Assembly (NCBI GenBank): GCA_003550305.1
Contig: QKYT01000410.1
Coordinates: 29,318 to 42,376 of the forward strand
Reading direction: 5' to 3'
Length of the DNA stretch: 13,059 nt
Origin: Glomus cerebriforme
Taxonomy: Eukaryota; Glomeromycota; Glomeromycetes; Glomerales; Glomeraceae
Position 1 is the first letter of the stretch. Each line of letters starts with the position of its first letter. A model generated the notes under the pieces. It did no database searches. It was not told where the DNA came from and saw only the letters and a program-made list of their open reading frames with translations. A program made the position numbers and the translations under genes. Shown piece by piece: positions 1-8,354 of this stretch.

Positions 1-66
1 TTGCTATAATTAAATAAACTTCTGAATGCAAGATCGCATCGTTAAAAAAAAAAAAAAAAAAAAAAA
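1..66 (+). repeat. Possible retroposed 3' end: AATAAA plus A23 tract
   Basis: An uninterrupted run of 23 adenines occupies 44-66. A canonical polyadenylation signal AATAAA lies at 13-18, 25 nt before the run, which is the normal spacing for a cleaved and polyadenylated transcript. This is what the 3' end of a retroposed mRNA, LINE or SINE copied by target-primed reverse transcription would look like. The body of the element would lie left of the window, so neither its identity nor a target-site duplication can be checked. A slippage-expanded poly(A) microsatellite is the alternative. Confidence 0.35.
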
Positions 67-119
67 GCAGAGGTTGTGCTTATACAGGGAGTGACTATAG
101 AGGGGGACGACTGTAATTT

Positions 120-341
120 AATATTATTAATACAAATAATTAATATTTATAAAATCACTTATTAGTCAAATGCATAATCTGATCTAATTTAATTCAAATC
201 AAAAAAATTAATCTAATTCAATTTGATCTAAAACAAATCAAAATTTTTATAATTTGAATCAGATTACAGATTGTAAAATATATAATTTAATCTAATCCAT
301 CTTAAATCAGATTTGCAAATATGAATCATTTCAGAACACTA
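120..341. mobile_element. MITE-like AT-rich element with self-complementary motifs
   Basis: The stretch is built from many short variants of one motif in both orientations, for example TCTGATCTAATTTAATTCAA near 177 and ATTTGAATCAGATT near 251, with TTTAATCTAATCC and AAATCAGATTTGC further on. Dense subterminal motif repeats of this kind are typical of non-autonomous DNA transposons, often hAT-derived. The right boundary at 332-341 reads CAGAACACTA; its complement TAGTGTTCTG resembles a hAT terminal sequence. No matching left terminus or 8-bp target duplication was found, so the left limit is a guess. It abuts the second exon of gene A. Confidence 0.4.
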
Positions 342-997
342 AATAACTACTAGCCGAACTTTGATATTCAGTACTAAAAGATTAATAATATTAATATTAG
401 TCTAAAAGTTTTTTTTCAGCTTGGCGCTCACAATACAATTTTTTCTAATTATATTATCATTCACCTGCTAACATAAGATGACCTTCCTAAAGGAAGACCT
501 TTTAATATAACCTGAATAGTAGGAACTATTATGTTAGTCACATAAGTACCTTCATTTTGTGATTTCGTAAACTTAGAGCTAAAGGCAAGATTATTTCATA
601 AATCATTTAGAGAACCCAAAATTCTTGATGTGACGTCTGTAAGCTTCTCATCTGATTCTTTCTATTTCCCATTATGTAAAAGTTTTTGTAATAAAATGCT
701 CATATTACTCTCAGCAAAGTTAACTACGAATTCTTCACATTTTTCTCATATAATTCATGAAAGTGATGAAGGAACTATATTCTCTACTGGTTTCTAAAGA
801 TAGCATAATGATATGTCTAGCACTAGATCAAAAAAAACATGTAACTGTATATGAAAAAAAGAGGTTTACCATAAAAGATTCTCTCAGCTATTTTGGTAAT
901 GTTTTCACCAAATCTGAATAATAGACCCAGCGGTAATGTCCTCTTCCTTAGCATTTAATAAGAAATTGTAAATTTTAGTGTATAAATCGGTAGGCAT
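342..997 (-). pseudogene. Gene A: two-exon degraded gene, lineage-expanded family, function unknown
   Basis: Exon 1 runs from ATG 997-995 to 465 and begins MPTDLYTKIYNFLLNAKEED. It stays in one reading frame for 177 codons without an indel but contains eight in-frame stops: TGA at 907, 886, 757, 748 and 598, TAA at 868, TAG at 796 and 664 (first base of each). Segments between stops look genuinely coding, for example DLVLDISLCYL, EKCEEFVVNFAESN, KLTDVTSRILGSLNDL and the GTYVTNIIVP and LKGLPLGRSSYVS stretches. Exon 1 ends at an AG|GTGAAT donor; a CTTTTAG acceptor at 374 restores the frame, and exon 2 (373-342) continues STEYQSSASS before running into the AT-rich element. I do not know the function. 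It resembles a large uncharacterised family I associate with Rhizophagus, but that is memory, not a search result. No membrane segment is evident. Confidence 0.62.
374..464 (-). other. Intron of gene A
   Basis: This is a 91-nt candidate intron. The donor is GTGAAT at 464 and the acceptor TTTTAG ends at 374, with a CTAAT branch-like motif about 40 nt upstream of the acceptor. Removing it joins a two-base codon remainder to exon 2 in frame and bypasses the TGA at 463 and the TAA after it. The support is the sequence and frame only. Confidence 0.5.
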
Positions 998-1751
998 GGT
1001 AAAAAAAGAATGTTACAAGGTGCAAAATTTTGTTAGTACTTCAATAAGAATATTTTTAGTAACTCAGACTTAAAATACTAATACTGCCCTTTTAAATCTC
1101 CATTCATGTCCTCTTTAACTTGCATTCATGTTGGGGGAAGAGATAGAAAAAATATGCGAGGCACTCTTACACCAAAAGTTTGTATTCGAAGATAAGGGTA
1201 TGTGAAATGTACATTAAAGATCTTGATATTTAGAATAGTGTTGGGGACAATACATATACAAACTTTTTTTTTGTCCAACCGCTTAATATTAAAACCTGGC
1301 AATGTTATACTTCAGTCAAAATCTAGTAGGAATAGCCTGTCCCTCCAGAAAAAATATACATATCATTAAATGATATTCTGCTAAATACTATTCTGCCAAA
1401 TGTTGCAAGAAAAAAAAATTTGAAATATTTTTGGAAATACGATTTATGTGTGAAATTATTTTGTTGCATAAGCATAGTTTTACAGATGATTTGTGAAGTA
1501 TCACTTATTACATCATATATACTTTAACGAGGATCAAAAACATGCTAATTTATATCGCATACTGTTCTCCTACATGCATTGTGGCGGAGTGAAGTAAAAA
1601 ATATATAGTTTTTTTATTGATAATATTCAGAATCTTGATCATTTACAATTATTATTCATATCTAATAAATCTACATTAGTCACATTATACAACTGGATAA
1701 GAGCTGGAAAATTTTGTCAGAGAGACACATGAGATATATTTCCTTATACTA
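998..1751. other. Intergenic stretch upstream of gene A
   Basis: No coding frame was recognised here. The visible structure is a perfect palindrome ATATCATT-A-AATGATAT at 1360-1376, followed by short repeats of a TATTCTGC(C/T)AAAT-type motif to about 1402. TAATATTCAGAAT occurs at about 1620 and again at about 1861, which is inside gene B. The part just above 997 should contain the promoter of gene A, but no TATA box or other element stands out from the AT-rich background. Confidence 0.4.
1360..1402. repeat. Palindrome followed by TATTCTGC-type short repeats
   Basis: Perfect 8-bp arms (1360-1367 and 1369-1376) surround a single A. The sequence then repeats a roughly 14-16 bp unit with the core (G/C)TATTCTGC(C/T)AAAT two to three times. 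It could be a fold-back element or the terminus of a small DNA transposon. Its function is unknown. Confidence 0.5.
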
Positions 1752-2597
1752 TTATATACATACATTCATTCCAATATAATTATCCATTCTGAAATGCAAA
1801 TATACTAACCAGATAATTTCATCACATGATTTATTCAGATAAGCAGTTACTTGTCTATAATAATATTCAGAATTTTTAATCATTTTTACTGATATTTTGT
1901 GAAATTTTACAAATAATTGAATTTTCTTATCTTATACCCAATCGCTACCTAAAAACTTCTCCTCATCAGTAGTACCATTATTTCTCAGCGCATTTCAAAT
2001 TTAAGATGCGAATGATGCAAGTCTCTTTTTGTAATTCCTCCAAGCCTGTTGGATAACTCTTACATTATTAATTAAGCAATTTACAATCCTTTTCTTAATT
2101 TCATTTGAATGTTCATAAGTATAATTATTCAAGCCTTTTTTGAATATAAAACAATATACTAGATAAATCTCATTAACTTTATCAAAACTGAGCGATGATA
2201 CACTCTTTCAGATTAGCGCTTCTCCCTTTTTCACATTCTTTCGTTTATGAATAGAATATGCAAGATTCTTTTTAGCCGTTCTAGCAATACATTTATTAAG
2301 GTGATCATTCGTACATTTGATAGTATTTTCATAGATAAATACCGAGTCACATACAGTATAATAAATATTAAATAAGCTTCTCCCAGCTTTAAATTCCCCA
2401 TCTATATATTCTTTTTCAATCATTTGAATAAATCCATTCTTGGAGAAGTATTTTGGATTATATTCAAGAAGTTTCTTAAATGGATAACGAACATAAGAAC
2501 ACCACATTTCTGGTATTTTACCACTATACCTATATTGCAGATTGTTCAACGCCTATACTACTACAGAATTTAAACCAGAATAGTTAGTTTTAACCAT
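1752..2597 (-). pseudogene. Gene B: degraded 282-codon gene of unknown function
   Basis: The frame starts at ATG 2597-2595 (MVKTNYSGLNSVVV), continues through a TAG at 2555 into an open stretch of about 113 codons, then through TGA 2210, TAA 2003, TGA 1997 and TAA 1934 to a final TAA at 1754-1752. The frame never shifts in 846 nt. Coding character is clear: GKIPEMWCSYVRYPFKKLLE and GEFKAGRSLFNIYYTVCDS in the first half, then NNVRVIQQAWRNYKKRL, which looks like an amphipathic IQ-type helix, and NNGTTDEEKFLG towards the end. IQ-like helices bind calmodulin or light chains in known proteins, but a single degenerate copy is weak support. The protein looks soluble. I do not recognise a named family, though the AWRNYKKR and DEEKFLG pattern resembles uncharacterised Glomeromycotina proteins. 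It faces the same way as genes A, C, D and E. Confidence 0.62.
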
Positions 2598-2620
2598 TTT
2601 TATAGTTTATAACTGATCTT

Positions 2621-2688
2621 AGTGATTTATAGCCATTTAGTGATTTATAGCATTTTTAGCAATTTTAAAGATTTATAGCAATTTATAA
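2621..2688. repeat. Short degenerate tandem repeat, GATTTATAGCAATTT-type
   Basis: Three imperfect units share the core GATTTATAGC followed by CATTT or AATTT. They start at about 2621, 2639 and 2668 and the unit length is 18-29 bp. The array lies directly upstream (minus strand) of the gene B start codon, so it may sit in its 5' flank. A simple slippage origin is likely. Confidence 0.6.
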
Positions 2689-2961
2689 CAAGTATATTAT
2701 AATAAATATCAGATTCATTTTTATTCAAATCGGCTTGTAGCATAATGTATATCATATCACATGTATTATCCTAGATCCCTACCAGTTTCTCAATAGTTCT
2801 AGGAGAGTTCCAGGAGTTGGTGAGTTTCTATGCACAGTGTCTTTAACTAAATCACAAAATGATCAGCTAATCAGATTTCAGATTTTTTTCTTTAGCCAGC
2901 ATAACGGGAATTTGGAAAAATGATTACAAATAAAATGCACATGCAAAAATATATTGTTTTT

Positions 2962-3293
2962 TCTGATGGTAGAGTCTGAATATAGTGTCTGAGCTCGTCA
3001 AAAATGTGCAGAAGCAGGATCAGCATCCGGTTAAATTTATCTTCCAAAATAGCCAGTCATTAAGGTACTTTGTAAGTTATTGTATATATGATTATCTGAT
3101 GGTAGAGTTTGGATACGATGTCTGAGCTTGGCAAATTATTTTCCATGATGTTTTGGCAATTAGTTATACACATTTAAAAAATAAAGCCTAATATGGATGG
3201 GATATGCAAATACTTTATTATATGTTTGAGAATACACGTAAATGAAATTCTATTTTTTCTGGTGGTAGAGTCTGAATATAATGTCCAGACTTG
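2962..3293. repeat. Three dispersed copies of a 36-bp motif
   Basis: Copies lie at 2962-2998, 3095-3130 and 3258-3293, all in the same orientation. The shared sequence is TCTG(A/G)TGGTAGAGT followed by (C/T)TG(A/G)ATA and TGTC(T/C)(G/A)AG(C/A). Start-to-start distances are 133 and 163 bp and the spacers are not obviously similar. The motif is less AT-rich than its surroundings and is the best conserved short sequence here. It may be a remnant of a larger element or a conserved functional sequence; it is not a tRNA box as far as I can tell. Confidence 0.7.
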
Positions 3294-3337
3294 ATTTAGT
3301 TATGCAAAAAAAATGGCGCAATATATTAACAACTCTT

Positions 3338-3767
3338 TCATTTTAAGATTTTGGCCATTACATAATTCTTTTCATCCTTAATTAGATTTAAAATGAAATC
3401 TAAAGGAGTGGATTTTATCTATATTATTTTTTCTTTGCCTATATTATTAAAAAGCTTATAACCTTTTCAGATTACTCCATCCTTTTTCGCAAAGCTTCGT
3501 CAGAACATTTTGCCTTAGGAATCGCTTTTCTACCCTCACTTTTAACTAATGCTTGAGATCCATCCTTACCATGTTCAGATTTTAATTCTTTGTATCATTC
3601 AAAATTCAAATACAGCTTTCCCAAAATTAAAATAACTGAAAATAATATCCTGAAATGCATCTTTGTTTTTAGTTTCAGCATTATCAATCCTATTTGAGAG
3701 TTGCAAAAAAATAATGCCTGATCCTTCTAGCAAGGCAGAAGCGTAAATAAAAAAGTGCTCCCTGACA
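3338..3767 (-). pseudogene. Gene C: frameshifted C-terminal fragment, function unknown
   Basis: Three minus-strand segments in different frames read as one protein tail. Segment 1 (about 3700-3600) contains SNRIDNAETKNKDAFQDIIF and FNFGKAVFEF. After a shift near 3595, segment 2 contains YKELKSEHGKDGSQALVKS and CSDEALRKRME, ending at TAA 3474. After a shift near 3460, segment 3 contains KLFNNIGKEKI, a TAG at 3421-3419, IKSTPLDFILNL and a terminal TGA at 3340-3338. A charged, Lys-rich soluble tail of this kind (RKRME, then LFN.IG..KI) resembles the C-termini of an expanded uncharacterised family in Glomeromycotina. That resemblance is from memory. The 5' part is not recognisable, so the left exon boundary and start are unknown. 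The breaks could be real decay or sequence errors. Confidence 0.52.
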
Positions 3768-4272
3768 ATTCACTTCATTTATGGTCAGTATTTTTTATAA
3801 CAAAGCTAGGAAAAAAAATGCATGAATTTTTTTCACGGAGTCACATGATTTTTATTAATACATAAGGTCATGGTGTTGATTCCCTAGGGAACCTGTTTCT
3901 ATACTAGTTTATTTCCTTTGAGGGTGCGTTATTTTTTCTTACATTTATTTAGAGAAAAAATAGTATACATAACTTTTAAAAAATATACCTATGTAATTAG
4001 TTGTTACATCCAAACTGGCTAAAATGTAGTACAGTACTAATTCCATTATTAATAAAGCCAGTAGAGCCACGATCAAAGAATTAAAAGCAATATATGAGAT
4101 ATTATTTTTTTTATTATAGTACAGAAAAGCCAAATAACAGATTATAAAGCTCTTATACAGTAAAATTCAATAATTATATAAAATTAACATCACATAAGCA
4201 TTAATTACATTAATTATCTGTAATATTATTTTTCCTATCATAAAGCATATTCTAATAATTAACTTTCAATGA
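3768..4272. other. Stretch between genes C and D, no supported gene
   Basis: The only long minus-strand frame (4133-3945, 62 codons) lacks an ATG, is hydrophobic and AT-codon-rich, and is followed upstream by stops in all frames. It could be a membrane-protein scrap but is not supported. CCCTAGGG at about 3883 is a short palindrome. The expected 3' region of gene D, below 4273, shows no distinct polyadenylation signal beyond general AT-richness. Confidence 0.35.
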
Positions 4273-5174
4273 TCAAACATAATAAGATGTTACATCACTC
4301 GTTTCAAACTGTCCGTATGATGTTGAATTCACAAAGACCTCTCGTAAATATCGTTCAATCATCTTTGATTTTATTTCTACTTCAGGCATCTCATTCGCAA
4401 AGTCATTGAAATTTGCAGTATCACTAATTTCTATGTTGCTTGTATTTAATTTTTTTTTTTTAAGAATGGGTAATTTTCATCAAATTTATTAGATTTTCTT
4501 TTAAGATCACTAGATTCTGCATCAACATATATTTGAAGCATTTGGAATGCATGTTGATGAGAAGTTGGTTTTCACGAACATATTTCATTACCATATTCCC
4601 AGAAAACCTCTTAATAATTATTTAAATCAGTCAAAACTGCTAAAACCTCATGATTAGATCAATGATTTGCAATAATTAGTTCTCCTTATGTCTGGAATCG
4701 TGCTTTCGTATCAATGTTTCCTATTTTCTTTAATTCTATTATGACCTTGCACCCAACACGTTCATCCTGAATAACCCTTTGTCAATATTGCAATATCTGT
4801 TATGTCCTTCAAGTTGAAGGGAAACCACTTTTGGTTTGTTGTATTAAGAAATTTTTGATTTTTCTTGACGTTAAACCATTCAAGTCCATTTGGCAATTTT
4901 ATAGCTTTCTTTATGTACTCAATATATTCCTTTGATTGTGCATCTTTGGCTAGTTTAGACCATGTAAACTTTTCATGAGACTGTATTATTACCTGCATTT
5001 TTGTCGGCAACAACTCAGTATGTTCAATATATTTAAATTTAAGATTCAGGTGCTCCTGAATTTGTTGCATGTTCTTGAAATTTATCGTAAATAGTATCAT
5101 GAAACAGCCTTCCTTGAGCTTGTCTTCTATTTTATCCAACCTTTCCACCAACCTTTAATTAAACCCACTAAAAT

Positions 5175-5252
5175 CTGTTTGATAAAATAGTAAACGTAAA
5201 ATATTAGTGTATCATGTTTGAGTTGACCAATCATTATGACACAAAGGCTTAC
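5175..5252 (-). other. Intron 2 of gene D (candidate)
   Basis: This 78-nt candidate has donor CAAG|GTAAGC, a branch-like CACTAAT and acceptor ATCAAACAG. It is phase 1 and leads into a frame that joins the nuclease-coding segment, with one stop (TAA 5157) just inside the exon. Confidence 0.55.
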
Positions 5253-5264
5253 CTTGATGTTCAT

Positions 5265-5348
5265 CTAAATTAGGTTAGGAGAAAAAAAGCAAAGTTATTT
5301 ACTGGATAAGATAATGTCATGACTAATCACTATTGCACAAACGCTTAC
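5265..5348 (-). other. Intron 1 of gene D (candidate)
   Basis: This 84-nt candidate has donor GTAG|GTAAGC and ends CCTAACCTAATTTAG, with a branch-like CTAAC 12 nt before the acceptor. It is phase 1. Its first 29 nt match the first 29 nt of intron 2 at 24 positions, suggesting the two donors are duplicates. Confidence 0.55.
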
Positions 5349-5514
5349 CTACATATCCCCTTAAGTAGTCAACTTTTTCTTTATCGTCTATAATTGTTAA
5401 AAGAACATTCTCCACTTTAGTTGCATCTTTGTTGGTAAAAAAAATGCATAGCTTAGTTTTTTCATTACTATTGAAAGGAAGTTTGTAAATTTTAGTATAG
5501 ATATTATTAGACAT

Positions 5515-6248
5515 TTTTTTTATTTTATGAGTTAAGTAAAAAAAGCAATTGATAAAACTTTAAAAAGAAAAATGTTTATATATGGTTTAAAATTAAGCTA
5601 TGTGAATGCATTCTTATTTATAATAATCAAAGTTTGAAGTTTAATTAGATTTAAGATGCGTTTTATAAGTTTGAAGCATTATTAATATTAGCTGATATAT
5701 CAAATCCTTGATAAGAAATTATTATAAAATTTGAGTCATCGTGTATATTATATCATATAATAAATAATATGACTTATATTATACATCATACATGTTAAAA
5801 TAAACTTTATTGATTTTTTTGATAGTGAAAAAATATATGATGCTATCATCAAAGAGGGAGGGAGTTCATGAATCCTAGGCCATTTAATGCAAGTCCCAGC
5901 ATTAAGTTATTTCTTTGCTTTTTCAAAAATATCTATAACTAATTTATTTCTATCAATATAGCTAACTGCAATTGTCCCAACACTCTTTTACTATTCTAAA
6001 TTTCTGAAATAAATTATCCCACCCATATCTACACCTATCTATATCACTACCACCTACACAGACTATATAAAATAATATTTCCCGTAAGAGAAGTTTTTCG
6101 AGAGGAAGTAATTTCAATTCTATAGGAAAAATTCAAAAATTAGCAATGACCAATGAGATATAAAAAATAATCAATGCAGACGTATTTCCGATTTATACTT
6201 ACCACTACGATTTATTTTCATACCGCCTGAAATTTGTTGCTTAATATA
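5515..6248. other. Stretch between genes D and E; presumed gene D 5' flank
   Basis: No coding frame is supported. The interval 5731-5786 is an imperfect AT-rich inverted repeat (GTATATTATATCATATAA-type arms around AAATAATATG). A CT-rich patch with CACCTAC-type repeats lies at about 6018-6058, followed by ACTATATAAAA at 6062-6072, which is a TATA-like box but some 550 nt above the gene D start. I treat it as background. Confidence 0.4.
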
Positions 6249-6965
6249 TTACAATAAAGGTAATTCAATTTTTTTATCACCAGTATGATACTGCATCAAG
6301 TATCAAGAATTTAGCATGTGAAGATGGTTAATTTTACTGCATCGATGATGCGCATGGAATTGATTAGATAAGATAATATTCTGTACACATGATGATTGTC
6401 AAAGATTTTCTTGGCGAAGATTAAAATGCTAATATATAACAAGAAGAGTCACTGCACTAACTTTACTATTATTATGTATTAAATGAACTGATTGATTTTT
6501 ATTGATGATTTTAATTCTAGGATCTTTAGATAAATTAATATAATTGTCTAAATCTTCATTACAAGAGACTTATTTTTCTGAATATTTTTTTGCCAAATCT
6601 ATGTTATGGTCAACATTAATTTCTACTATAGGTTTTTCGGNCTTATGATTCAGTTCATTTAATGTAATTTTGTATCGATTCAACCAGCTTTCCAATATTT
6701 CTGGATATTCTTCTTGATTTACGTCAATAAATTTAGAAAATGCAGATACAGGATTCTTAATAAATTAAGAAAAATAAATTAGTATTTATGGTTGTTTGAT
6801 TAAAATTATTTTAAATTTTATCTTATCTGCAACATTATGTTCTTTAAACCAATGTACAAATCTTAAAGTATTACCAAACAAAATTTTTCGTTGTTCATTA
6901 TTAAGTTTATAAAGCAATTCCATAATATTGTTAATAATTTGGGATGATTTATGAAATGATGCCAT
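6249..6965 (-). pseudogene. Gene E: degraded 239-codon gene of unknown function
   Basis: The frame starts at ATG 6965-6963: MASFHKSSQIINNIMELLYK, then LNNEQRKILFGNTLRFVHWF. It then passes through a less protein-like patch with TAA 6788 and TAA 6767, which may be an intron that has lost its donor or a diverged segment, and resumes with NPVSAFSKFIDVNQEEYPEI, ESWLNRYKITLNELNHK and SKDPRIKIINKNQS. Further stops are TAA 6572, TAG 6431, TGA 6401 and TGA 6305; the frame closes at TAA 6251-6249. No frameshift is required across 717 nt, and one N falls at 6641. Coding quality drops below about 6480, so the true 3' end may be earlier. The protein appears soluble and helix-rich. I do not recognise a family. 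Confidence 0.58.
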
Positions 6966-7068
6966 AGTAATTTGTATTAAATAATTGAAAAATTATTTGA
7001 NTTTTGAAATTGNTTTCAAATTATGATATTGAATTTTAGAATCATCTTTTTTATAAGTAAAAATAATT

Positions 7069-7265
7069 TAAGCCTAGCTATAAAGGCTTAGCATTAAAGG
7101 CTTGTACTGAGCTTAACTTGCTGATCAAGTTTATTCAAACTAATCAATGATCAAACATGATTGGTTCAATCAAATTCACTAGTTTGGCTAAGCTTNCAAA
7201 TTTGTTTATACCAAACTAAGCCAAAGTACAACCTGATTTGGCTTATTAAAAACTGTGCTTCTAGT
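7069..7265. mobile_element. MITE-like patch of TAAGCC/TTTGGCT motifs
   Basis: A perfect 7-bp-arm hairpin (TAAGCCT...AGGCTTA, 7069-7090) is followed by related motifs in both orientations: AAAGGCTT at 7096, TGAGCTTAAC, GATCAAGTTT near 7123, TGATCAAACAT near 7147, TTTGGCTAAGCTT near 7182, ACCAAACTAAGCCAAA near 7209 and GATTTGGCTTA near 7235. This dense, self-complementary motif composition is characteristic of MITEs. Termini and a target duplication were not identified. Confidence 0.45.
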
Positions 7266-7290
7266 GGCAATTATATACTGCAAAGGTAAC

Positions 7291-7336
7291 ACAAAATAGC
7301 TCAATAAAATCTACAATAATCATTGCGCTATTTTGT
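7291..7336. repeat. Perfect 10-bp inverted repeat
   Basis: The arms ACAAAATAGC (7291-7300) and GCTATTTTGT (7327-7336) are exact reverse complements separated by 26 nt. This could form a stem-loop, or it could be the two ends of a very small fold-back element. Confidence 0.6.
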
Positions 7337-7381
7337 CTACATCACACAGAAAATCACATATAATATTGTATGTTAATATAT

Positions 7382-7445
7382 AAGGTCGAAATATCAAATT
7401 ACAAAGGTTGAAATACTGAATTACAAGGGTCAAAATAGATTTCAG
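7382..7445. repeat. Three tandem copies of a 21-22 bp unit
   Basis: Units at 7382-7402, 7403-7424 and 7425-7445 follow the pattern AAGGTCGAAATATCAAATTAC with a few substitutions. Units one and two match best. This is a small tandem repeat of unknown role. Confidence 0.7.
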
Positions 7446-7646
7446 TTTTTTTATTATTATAAATTGTTTTATTGTAATAAAATATTTTCATTGATAAAAA
7501 CTTAATTTTGTATGATAATATCGCCTCATTCTATCTCGTGATATATACATAGTTATTGATAATTATAAATGATTTAATATTAATAAATATTAACAAAGTA
7601 CCACTATTNAAGATGTTTGGCAACCCTACGAAGAAGTAAAAAAGAA

Positions 7647-8056
7647 ATGTTAGTAATGTTTCTTAAAGAATATCATGAAAACTTCCCTCCCCTGCCTTCT
7701 TTTACCTCAATAATTCCAAAGTCCTGTTCATAAATTTGTCCAACAACACACAAAAAGAAAAATAGAAGCATTAAAAATGGTTCTCTTAAAAAAAAAATAT
7801 TAGTTCTAGTCCAAAATCTACAAAAGAAAAGTTAAAGAATGTTAGTAAACGTTTTTTATTAAAAAAATTAAATAAAAATAGTCTTACCAAAAAAAAATTT
7901 AATTAATTTAAAGGTTTAAACAAGTTTTTGTACCTCGGAAGGAGATGGGAGCTTTGCGTTGGTTTATTTATTGAAATAAAGAGCGATAAAATTAAAGGAT
8001 CTTTTTTATTTTCAATTCAAAATATTTCTTTTTTAATTTTTGATTCGAATTTTTAA
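7647..8056 (+). pseudogene. Gene F: possible plus-strand coding remnant
   Basis: From ATG 7647 the frame reads MLVMFLKEYHENFPPLPSFT, passes a TAA at 7731, and continues with a basic stretch up to an A10 run at 7788-7797. After a one-base shift there, the next frame gives SSPKSTKEKLKNVSKRFLLK, a TAA at 7904, then FKGLNKFLYLGRRWELCVGL and FIEIKSDKIKGSFLFSIQN, closing with TAA 8054-8056. The second half uses Gly, Arg, Trp and Cys in a way unlike random AT-rich translation, which is the main argument that it was coding. The first half is Lys-rich and could be chance. No family is recognised. A frameshift exactly at a long homopolymer could be a sequencing error. Confidence 0.33.
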
Positions 8057-8354
8057 ACGTTAGTAAATATATGAGTCTGAATATATTTAAATAAATAATG
8101 TTAATCAAAGTGTGCCCTGAGTCCGTTTTGAGATATGACGTTTAACCTCCTGTATTCCACTATGATGTTATTGTCAATTTTAACATGATTAATATCGAAG
8201 GTATGAATATCCAGTTGGTGACCCTGCTCATAGTTATATATATTTGTGTCAATGTGCAGTTTAATATTGAATAGTGTAATATCAAAGCATATGAATTAAT
8301 CTGTGAACAGGTCAGAATAGGTATTAGGTCGTATTATTTGTTTAACCTGAAATA

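Larger units (their letters stand above)
2598..3337. other. Intergenic stretch with two small repeat families
   Basis: No convincing coding frame was found. The stretch holds the GATTTATAGC repeats (2621-2688) next to the presumed gene B promoter, and three dispersed copies of a 36-bp motif (2962-3293). The interval 2700-2955 shows nothing recognisable on either strand. Confidence 0.45.
4273..5514 (-). pseudogene. Gene D: CRN (Crinkler)-type protein with PD-(D/E)xK nuclease domain, degraded
   Basis: CRN proteins are secreted or nucleus-targeted effectors, or host-factor toxins, with a restriction-endonuclease-like C-terminus. Here the C-terminal half (about 5150-4273) shows the family pattern: GLEWFNVKKNQKFLNTTNQ, then a FPFNLKDITDIAIL strand with a candidate catalytic Asp, then VIIELKK with the E-x-K pair, then GELIIANH, HEVLAVLTDL and HAFQMLQIYVDAE. 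Exon 1 (5514-5349) begins MSNNIYTKIYKLPFN and has no clear signal peptide or LxLFLAK header. Two GT-AG introns (5348-5265 and 5252-5175) with a 12-nt microexon between them keep the frame; skipping the microexon also does. Breaks: stops at TAA 5157, TGA 4764, TAA 4688, TGA 4661, TAA 4613 and TGA 4574, a frameshift close to 4760, and another at the A10 run near 4451-4460. The last codon is TGA 4275-4273. The nuclease assignment is strong. The N-terminal exon belonging to the same gene is inferred from frame and splice sites. Confidence 0.75.
6966..7646. other. AT-rich non-genic stretch with hairpins and small repeats
   Basis: No gene is supported. It holds a perfect hairpin (7069-7090), a MITE-like patch of GCTTAG/TTTGGCT motifs in both orientations (7098-7265), an inverted repeat (7291-7336) and a 22-bp tandem repeat (7382-7445). 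The stretch 7446-7610 shows nothing further. Confidence 0.45.

Noticed and set aside
2962..3293. GGTAGAGTCTGAATA motif as a tRNA or pol III B box
   Set aside because: It does not match GGTTCGAATCC and no cloverleaf can be drawn around any of the three copies.
3945..4133. 62-codon hydrophobic minus-strand frame that could be a membrane peptide
   Set aside because: It has no ATG (it opens at TTG), uses mainly AT-rich codons that give Leu/Ile/Tyr/Phe by default, and has no homologous-looking flanks or splice sites.
5731..5786. AT-rich inverted repeat upstream of gene D as a specific regulatory element
   Set aside because: The arms are imperfect and made almost only of A and T, so similar palindromes are expected by chance in this DNA.
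6062..6072. ACTATATAAAA as a TATA box
   Set aside because: It is on the wrong side or too far (about 550 nt) from any start codon with supporting context, and TATA-like strings are frequent at this base composition.
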